In this document: positions 58,637-64,000 of the stretch, piece by piece
Layout of the letters: each line of letters begins with the position of its first letter
Position numbering within the stretch: position 1 is the stretch's first letter
Source: Streptomyces sp. CC0208
GTDB lineage: Bacteria > Actinomycetota > Actinomycetes > Streptomycetales > Streptomycetaceae
Reading direction: 5' to 3'
Assembly: GCF_003443735.1 (NCBI RefSeq)
Contig: NZ_CP031969.1
Coordinates: 1,364,001-1,428,000, forward strand
DNA length: 64,000 nucleotides
Position numbers and translations under genes: made by a program
Notes under the pieces: model-generated
Told to the model about the DNA's origin: nothing
Database searches by the model: none
The model's input: only the letters and a program-made list of their open reading frames with translations

Positions 58637-59940
58637 GTGACGCTCACCTTTCTCGCGAAGCGTCCGGCCAGGGGGGCGAGGGCGGTGGTGAGCAGAGCTG
58701 TGACGGTCGCGCTCTTCGTGCGCGAGCGGGCGGCGAGGGCGGCCTGGAGGGGGATCGTGGCCCGGATGCCGGCGGTGACGGCTCGTTGGGTGAGCGGGGG
58801 TGAGGGGTTGAGGGTGGCGTGGAGGTAGGAACGCGCTGTGGTGGCTGCGTAGGCGGCGGCGAGGGCGAGACGCAGGGCTGCGTGCGTGTCGAGGGGTTCG
58901 GAGTCGGCGCCGGGCCGTCGCGGACGGCGAGGCAGGCGGGACACCGCTGCGGCGGCCAGGTCCGCAACGCGGGGTGGGCCCGCAGAGTCGCGCGATCCGG
59001 GACCGCGTCGGCTCGCGTCGGTCCGGTCCGATGGCAGCGGACGCCGCCGGGTCACAGTCCGTGTCAGCACGGCCGTCGCGGCGAGCGCTGCGAAGGGAGC
59101 CAGCGCTGAACCGCCCTGGGCTTCGCGGCGGGACACGGCGGTGATGGCGAGGGTGTGGGCACCGAGCAGCACGGCGGAGGGCAGGGCCTGCCGGACGCCA
59201 GGCAGCGCGGCTGCAGGCAGAACCTGCCGGACACCAGGCAGCGCGGCTGCGGGGACGGTCTCGACGTTGCCGAGCACGGAACCCGGCGGCAGAGGGCCCC
59301 GGGTCCAGGTCCCGCCTGGCACGGCGTTCCTCTGGCCCACTCCCGCGCCCACGCCCCCACCCCCGGCTGTCGCTGCCGCGCCGAGCAGCAGGTCCAGGCC
59401 TCGTGCCGTCGCCATGGCGAACGGTCCTGCCGGGGTGTCCTTCAGGGCCAGGTCGTACGCCCAGACCGTGGCCGCGAGCGGCACCGCGATCGTGAGGGCG
59501 GGGCGGCCCGCGCAGGCCGCCAGGGTGAGGCCCGCGCCGGTGAGGGCGCAGGCCGCGCCGAGGGCCGACGTGGGGTGGACACGGCCGGAGGGGAGGGGGC
59601 GGTGGGGGCGTTCCACGGCGTCCACGTCGCGGTCGGCCCAGTCGTTGAGGGCCATGCCGGCCTCGTAGAGGCAGAGGGAGGACGCGATGGCGAGGAGGGT
59701 GCGGGAGGTGGGTCGTACCGAGGCTGCCGCCGCTCCGGCGAGGGCGTCGCCGGGGACGGTGAACAGGGCGGGCAGGCGCAGGAGTTCAGCCCAGGCGTGG
59801 GCGCGCGGGCGGTCGGTGTGTACTGGGGTCTGTGGTGCGGTGTGCCGGGAGGCGCCCTGGAGGGAGGTCGTGGTGGAGGGTGCCGTCGGCTCACCCGTCT
59901 CCTCGGGCAGGGCGTCCTCCGCTGCCCTGCTCGCCCTCAC
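58633..59940 (-). CDS. eboC: UbiA-family prenyltransferase (EboC-like)
   Basis: The 435-residue membrane protein has the first Asp-rich motif NDWADRDVDAVERPHRPLPSG and YDLALKDTPAGP. The second half is unusually long because of a Gly/Pro/Arg-rich insertion between helices, including a 12-residue tandem duplication (AAALPGVRQVLP then AAALPGVRQALP; DNA about 59187-59258). Start GTG 59940 overlaps the cyclase stop (GTGA). It should prenylate the product of the cyclase next to it. Confidence 0.88.
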   Translation of the reverse strand: MRASRAAEDALPEETGEPTAPSTTTSLQGASRHTAPQTPVHTDRPRAHAWAELLRLPALFTVPGDALAGAAAASVRPTSRTLLAIASSLCLYEAGMALNDWADRDVDAVERPHRPLPSGRVHPTSALGAACALTGAGLTLAACAGRPALTIAVPLAATVWAYDLALKDTPAGPFAMATARGLDLLLGAAATAGGGGVGAGVGQRNAVPGGTWTRGPLPPGSVLGNVETVPAAALPGVRQVLPAAALPGVRQALPSAVLLGAHTLAITAVSRREAQGGSALAPFAALAATAVLTRTVTRRRPLPSDRTDASRRGPGSRDSAGPPRVADLAAAAVSRLPRRPRRPGADSEPLDTHAALRLALAAAYAATTARSYLHATLNPSPPLTQRAVTAGIRATIPLQAALAARSRTKSATVTALLTTALAPLAGRFARKVSVT

Positions 59941-61112
59941 CGCTGCTCCTCCCCCGAACGACCTTCGGTGTGGCTCCGCGTACCGCCGTCGGCAGGACTT
60001 GCCCGAAGGCGTTCCGCGAACCTCACCAGTGCCGCGTACTGCTCCCCCAGTCCCGCAGGCCCTTGCCCCACCGGGTCCTTGAAGTAGAAGCCCAGTTCGC
60101 TCAGCGGGCCGGACAGTCCCCTCTCGTGGGCGCGAGCGGTCAGGCGGGCCAGGTCGAGTACGAGGGGGGCGGCCAGGGCGGAGTCACAGCCCTGCCAGGT
60201 GGTCTGGAGGATCATGCGGGTGCCGAGGAAGCCGTCGAAGGCGATGTGGTCCCAGGCGGTCTTCCAGTCGCCGAGGGCGGGGACGTCGTCGATGTGGACC
60301 TCTCCCTCGGGGGTGGTGGCGAGGGTGTCGGCCAGGACGCGTTCCTTGCCGGCGTTCTTCGCCGCGGCGGCCGCGGGGTCGGCGAGGGAGGCTCCGTCGC
60401 CGCCGCCCAGAAGGTTGGTGCCGGACCAGGCCCGGACCGTGAGGGCGCGTTGGGTGAACATCGGGCCCAGGACGGACCGGAGCAGGGTCTGGCCGGTCTT
60501 GCCGTCACGGCCCGCGTGGGGCAGGCCGGAGGACTTGGCCGCTTGGGTGAGAGCGGGGTGGTGCATGCCCGTGGAGGGCGTGAAGTTCACGTACGCGCAC
60601 CCTGCGCGCAGGGCCGCCGCGGCGTACAGGGAGCTCGGGGGCAGGGCGTCGCCGGTGGGGGCGGGTTCGGTGGAGGCCACGTTCACCACCACCGCGCGCG
60701 CCAGCCGGCCGCGTCGTACGAAGGACCGTATGTCCGCGGCGAAGGCGGCGATCAGGTCCTCCTCGGTCCTTGAGTCGCCGGGGAGGGGCCCGCCGGGCCT
60801 GATCTCCCGTTCGGCGGCGGCGAGTTCGGCGCTCACCGCGGCCGGCAGACCGTGGGGCAGGACGCCGCCCGCCGCGAGGGCCTCGGCCCGTTTGGGCAGG
60901 GGGCAGTCCACGGTGTCGTGGCCGCCGAAGACCAGGGCGGACAGGTCGGGCAGGCCGCTCCCGGTGAGGGGCGGGGTCTCGGTGATCAGGCCCGTCGGTG
61001 GGTGCAGACCCGCGGCCATGGCGGCGCAGCCCGCGACGACCGTCGTGGCGACGGAACCTCGGGCCCCGATCAGCCAGACGCCGACACGCGGTACGGAATC
61101 GGACGCGGACAT
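59937..61112 (-). CDS. Inositol-3-phosphate synthase-like cyclase
   Basis: The 391-residue protein has the MIPS fold: VGVWLIGARGSVATTVVAG (NAD loop), VVVNVASTEP, AYVNFTPSTG, a Lys in HAGRDGKTGQTLL and WSGTNLLGGGDG. MIPS turns glucose-6-phosphate into inositol phosphate. Here it heads the ebo-type operon (ATG 61112, AAGGAGG 6 nt upstream), the place where other ebo clusters have a dehydroquinate-synthase-like cyclase. Confidence 0.9.
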   Translation of the reverse strand: MSASDSVPRVGVWLIGARGSVATTVVAGCAAMAAGLHPPTGLITETPPLTGSGLPDLSALVFGGHDTVDCPLPKRAEALAAGGVLPHGLPAAVSAELAAAEREIRPGGPLPGDSRTEEDLIAAFAADIRSFVRRGRLARAVVVNVASTEPAPTGDALPPSSLYAAAALRAGCAYVNFTPSTGMHHPALTQAAKSSGLPHAGRDGKTGQTLLRSVLGPMFTQRALTVRAWSGTNLLGGGDGASLADPAAAAAKNAGKERVLADTLATTPEGEVHIDDVPALGDWKTAWDHIAFDGFLGTRMILQTTWQGCDSALAAPLVLDLARLTARAHERGLSGPLSELGFYFKDPVGQGPAGLGEQYAALVRFAERLRASPADGGTRSHTEGRSGEEQR

Positions 61113-61168
61113 GGGCAGCCTCCTTGTCGAACGCGTCGTGTGCGAACCCCAGAAGTGAGGGGGAAAGA

Positions 61169-61202
61169 CGGCGGGCGGGAGTCCGGCGTCCCCCGCCCGC
61201 CG
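61169..61202 (-). terminator. Hairpin terminator before the ebo-type operon
   Basis: CGGCGGGCGGG pairs over 11 bp with CCCGCCCGCCG, between the ThuA-lipoprotein stop and the cyclase start, separating the two units. Confidence 0.65.
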
Positions 61203-61206
61203 CCGC

Positions 61207-62550
61207 TCAGTCGCCCTTGACGGGCAGTTCCTTGATCCGGATGTCGCGGAACGACACCTGGTCGTCGGCTCCGTGGTTCTGGATGCCGACGTGCCCGTCA
61301 CGCAGACTCCGGGCCGGATCGGTGTTGGTGAAATCGTTGATCTTCACGCCGTTGAGCCAGACGCGGAGGCGTTCGCCCTCCACGCGGATCTCGTACGTGT
61401 TCCACTCCCCCGGCGGGTTCAGCGCGCGGTCGCGCTTCTTCAGGTCGGCGGAGCGGAAGCCGTAGACGGACCCGGTCGTCTTCTCGGGTACGTCGGTGGC
61501 GTCGATCTGGATCTCGTAGCCGTTGTCCACGGCGGACCAGGGGTCGTCCGAGGGCGGGAAGCCCACGAACACACCGGAGTTGTCGTCCCCGGAGGCGCTC
61601 GCCATCTTCCAGTCGAGCTTCAGGGAGTACGACCCGAGGTCCTGGCCGGGGTACCAGAGCATCCCCATGCCGCCGGACGAGGTGAGTGTGCCGTCGTCGG
61701 AGCGGGTGAAGGAGCCCGGGCCCGCCTGTTTCCAGTCGGCCAGCGACTCGGCGGTGCCGTCGAAGAGCGGGCGATAGCCGTTCTCCGGCCGGCAGTCGGC
61801 CTGTGTGTGGCCGGTCGCGTACCGGATTCCGCCCAGCAGGTGGCCGCGGAAGGCGGGATCGGCGTACGACTCCTTGGTGTGGCCGAGGCCGGTGTAGAAG
61901 GCTCGGCCGCCCTGGTAGTCCTGGCACCAGGCGATCGGGTGGTCGCCGTTCATCGTGCCGCCGGTGTACGACGACTCGTCGAGGGCGGCCAGGACGTGGA
62001 CCCGTTCGCGGGGATTGGAGCGGTAGTTGTACCACTCGTCGGTGCGGTTCCACGTCGGAGAGAGCTCTGACGTGGACGGGTGGGCGCGGTCCTCGACCAC
62101 CACGGTGGCGGGCTGGATCGCCGGGTGCGACTGGAAATAGGCGCCGGCGAGGCCGCCGTAGAACGCCCAGTCGTACTCGGTGTCGGCGGCCGCGTGGATG
62201 CCGACGTATCCGCCGCCGTGCCGGATGTAGCCCTCGAAGGCCCGCTGTTGGGCGGGGTCGAGGACGTCGCCGGTGGTGGAGAGGAAGACGACAGCGTCGT
62301 AGCGGCGCAGGTTCCGCGCGGTGAACGCGCTCGCGTCCTCGGTGGCGTCGACCGTGAAGCCGTCGGTCTCACCGAGCTGCTTCACCGCCGCGACGCCTTC
62401 GGGGATCGAGTCGTGGCGGAAGCCGGCCGTCTTGGAGAAGACCAGCACCCGTTCGGTGTCCGCAGGGTGTGACGCGGCGGGTTGGGAGACGCACCCGAGG
62501 AGCAGGGCGGCTCCCACAACTGCCGTCGTCCATCGTCCGGTTGTGTTCAT
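61207..62550 (-). CDS. ThuA-domain / 3-keto-disaccharide hydrolase (DUF1080) lipoprotein
   Basis: The 447-residue protein begins with a signal peptide and lipobox ALLLGC. A ThuA-type glutamine-amidotransferase-like domain covers about residues 33-245 (VLVFSKTAGFRHDSIP, GGGYVGIHAAADTEYDW). A DUF1080/3-keto-disaccharide hydrolase lectin-like domain covers about 260-445 (YRPLFDGTAESLADWK, VFVGFPP, GHVGIQNHG). It acts outside the cell on oxidised sugars. The next upstream gene (14 bp) is a secreted sugar dehydrogenase, so they likely act together. Confidence 0.9.
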   Translation of the reverse strand: MNTTGRWTTAVVGAALLLGCVSQPAASHPADTERVLVFSKTAGFRHDSIPEGVAAVKQLGETDGFTVDATEDASAFTARNLRRYDAVVFLSTTGDVLDPAQQRAFEGYIRHGGGYVGIHAAADTEYDWAFYGGLAGAYFQSHPAIQPATVVVEDRAHPSTSELSPTWNRTDEWYNYRSNPRERVHVLAALDESSYTGGTMNGDHPIAWCQDYQGGRAFYTGLGHTKESYADPAFRGHLLGGIRYATGHTQADCRPENGYRPLFDGTAESLADWKQAGPGSFTRSDDGTLTSSGGMGMLWYPGQDLGSYSLKLDWKMASASGDDNSGVFVGFPPSDDPWSAVDNGYEIQIDATDVPEKTTGSVYGFRSADLKKRDRALNPPGEWNTYEIRVEGERLRVWLNGVKINDFTNTDPARSLRDGHVGIQNHGADDQVSFRDIRIKELPVKGD

Positions 62551-62564
62551 GCGAGCCCCTCCTC

Positions 62565-64000
62565 TCAGCCGGTGGTGAAGGTGAAGTCGTCCACGTCGAA
62601 CAGGGCGCCGGTGCCGGTCCCCTTGAAGACCAGGTAGAGCGTGGTGGTGTCCCTTGGGGCGCGGGACAGGTCGGCGGTGACGTCCTGGAAGGTCTCCCAG
62701 CCGCCGGTCACCGGCACGGTCGTTTTGCCGAGCAGGGTGCCGGTCGCGGACCCCGCACGGATCTCCAGCGTGCCGCCGGAACCGCCCGAAGAGACGCGCG
62801 CGGTGAGTGACTTGGCGTTGCCGAGGACGTACGGCGTGAAGGAGATCCAGTCGCCGTTGTTGATGTCGCCGACCGTGTTGCCGCCGTGTGCCGTGTCCTT
62901 GGCGATGACGGAGACGCCCGAGCCGGTGCCGAAGTGCTCGGCCTGGCGGTGCCTGGGCTGCAGGACGCTCTGGTCGTGCGTGGTCAGCGGGGCCTGGCCG
63001 CCGCCACCGTTGTCGGTGTACTCGGCGTCCATCACGCCGAAGATGTTGGCGTCCTCGTCGTGGCCGCCGTCGGCGCTGGTCTGGAGGGTGCCGGTGCAGC
63101 CGTCGGCGGAGGTGACGGGGTGGCCGTGGCTGTCGTGGCCGAGGACGAAGGTGACCTTGACCTTGGCGCAGTCGATGGGCCGGCCGTCCTCGGGGTCACT
63201 GACGCGCACCTTGAAGGGGATCGTGTCCCCGAAGCTGAACAGCTGCCCGTTCTTGGGGAGTTCGAGGATCACCTTGGGCGCGGTGTTGCCGACGACGATC
63301 TGCACGCTCGCGCTGCCGGTGCGGCCCGAGGGGTCCTCGGCGGTCAGGGTCGCGGTGTAGGTGCCGTTCTTCCTGTACCTGTGCGTCGGGTTCGCCGCGG
63401 TGGACGTGCCGCCGTCGCCGAAGTCCCAGCGGTAGGTGAGGGCGTCGCCGTCCTGGTCGCTGGTGCCCTCGGAGGAGAACCGCACCCGCAGCGGTGCCTG
63501 TCCGGAGGTACGGTCGGCCGCCGCCTGCGCGACCGGGGAGTGGCCGTCGGTGGCGTTCTCGATGCGGTACAGGGCGGAGTTCTCGTCGCCGCCGAACCAG
63601 GAGACGCCGTAGTCGAGGACGTACAGCGCCCCGTCGGGGCCGAAGGCCATGTCCATCACCTGGGTGCCGGTCCAGGGGATGTCGTTGATCGACTGGACGG
63701 TGCCGTCGGCGTCGCTGGTGATGCGCTTGATCCAGCGGCGGCCGAACTCCCCGGCGAAGAAGTCGCCGTCGTAGGCCTCGGGGAACTTGACCGGTGAGTC
63801 GAGCGAGGCGTCGTAGTGGTAGACCGGGCCGCCCATCGGGGACTCGGAGCCGGTGCCGAACTCCGGTACCGATCCGCCGTCGTAGGGGATCCAGGCGGCC
63901 TGCGCCGGGGGAAGGTCGGTCAGGCCGGTGTTGTGCGGGGAGTTGTTCTTCGGCGCGGCGCAGTCGAAGGAGGCGCCGGAGGTGCCGGTGGCGAAGTCGT
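62565..64000 (-). CDS. Secreted PQQ-type sugar dehydrogenase with PKD and carbohydrate-binding domains (5' partial)
   Basis: The frame is open past the window edge, so the N-terminus is missing. The visible 478 residues hold the last blades of a glucose/sorbosone dehydrogenase propeller (GDFFAGEFGRRWIKRI, MDMAFGPDGALYVLDYG). A PKD domain follows (VRFSSEGTSDQDGDALTYRWDFGDGG), then a Ca-binding-like beta domain and a C-terminal family-6-type carbohydrate-binding module (GDWISFTPYVLGNAKSLTARVSSGGSGG). It would oxidise sugars at the cell surface, feeding the ThuA/keto-disaccharide hydrolase encoded next. Confidence 0.88.
   Translation of the reverse strand, partial: DFATGTSGASFDCAAPKNNSPHNTGLTDLPPAQAAWIPYDGGSVPEFGTGSESPMGGPVYHYDASLDSPVKFPEAYDGDFFAGEFGRRWIKRITSDADGTVQSINDIPWTGTQVMDMAFGPDGALYVLDYGVSWFGGDENSALYRIENATDGHSPVAQAAADRTSGQAPLRVRFSSEGTSDQDGDALTYRWDFGDGGTSTAANPTHRYRKNGTYTATLTAEDPSGRTGSASVQIVVGNTAPKVILELPKNGQLFSFGDTIPFKVRVSDPEDGRPIDCAKVKVTFVLGHDSHGHPVTSADGCTGTLQTSADGGHDEDANIFGVMDAEYTDNGGGGQAPLTTHDQSVLQPRHRQAEHFGTGSGVSVIAKDTAHGGNTVGDINNGDWISFTPYVLGNAKSLTARVSSGGSGGTLEIRAGSATGTLLGKTTVPVTGGWETFQDVTADLSRAPRDTTTLYLVFKGTGTGALFDVDDFTFTTG

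Overview
The window is chromosomal DNA from an actinomycete, almost certainly a Streptomyces. The evidence is the very high G+C content, strong third-position G/C bias that leaves long antisense shadow frames, GTG starts, ATGA/GTGA translational couplings, and families typical of that genus (ebo-type cluster, SCO5389-type protein, fused peptide permease). About 50 protein genes and one tRNA can be supported. Both window ends cut a gene.

Region 1 (1-12.8 kb). A partial serine hydrolase is followed by a minus-strand group: a GTP cyclohydrolase II variant, a shrunken ornithine-cyclodeaminase-like protein, an FAD amine/amino-acid oxidoreductase and two saccharopine dehydrogenase-type enzymes, which together look like lysine or amine degradation. 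The cyclohydrolase carries Met at the position where ordinary RibA has Tyr. It is divergent from a creatininase-family amidohydrolase and sits beside a coupled operon (medium-chain dehydrogenase, PTPS/QueD-like protein, GT4 glycosyltransferase, SAM methyltransferase, flippase-like membrane protein) and a CDP-alcohol phosphatidyltransferase. This resembles an uncharacterised pathway from GTP (via a formamidopyrimidine) to a glycosylated, membrane-associated product.

Region 2 (12.8-24.4 kb). This holds a noncoding repeat tract, an exporter/peptide-importer operon without ATPases (MFS, fused DppBC permease, lipoprotein, GNAT), a CooC-like ATPase with a SCO5389-type protein, and a second EF-G-like GTPase preceded by a 38-codon leader ORF with a strong ribosome binding site. 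A serine hydrolase, tRNA-Leu(GAG) and a PAS protein follow.

Region 3 (24.4-52.4 kb) is an oxalate/formate island. It contains three formyl-CoA transferases, oxalyl-CoA decarboxylase, an acyl-CoA synthetase that may make oxalyl-CoA, an NAD-dependent formate dehydrogenase operon (fdsGBA plus fdsD), fdhD, carbonic anhydrase, an aldehyde dehydrogenase, a sucCD pair, two oxalate/formate-type MFS carriers, a PanE-like reductase (candidate oxalyl-CoA reductase), two FCD-type GntR regulators and one LysR regulator. AT-rich palindromes related to CATACAG...CTGTATG recur near most transcription units and define a probable GntR regulon. The island shows active duplication and decay: a 1,182-bp apparently identical inverted repeat covering two frc copies, a decayed GntR gene, a truncated acyl-CoA dehydrogenase, a headless molybdopterin-oxidoreductase remnant and duplicated LysR 3' ends.

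Region 4 (52.4-64 kb) is an ebo-type cluster: EboF-like phosphodiesterase, EboE, TatD-type EboB, EboA, a TIM-barrel protein and a UbiA prenyltransferase. An inositol-phosphate-synthase-like enzyme sits where other ebo clusters have a dehydroquinate-synthase-like cyclase. Secreted sugar-modifying proteins flank it: a Tat-exported TIM barrel, a ThuA/3-keto-disaccharide-hydrolase lipoprotein and a PQQ-type sugar dehydrogenase with a PKD domain.
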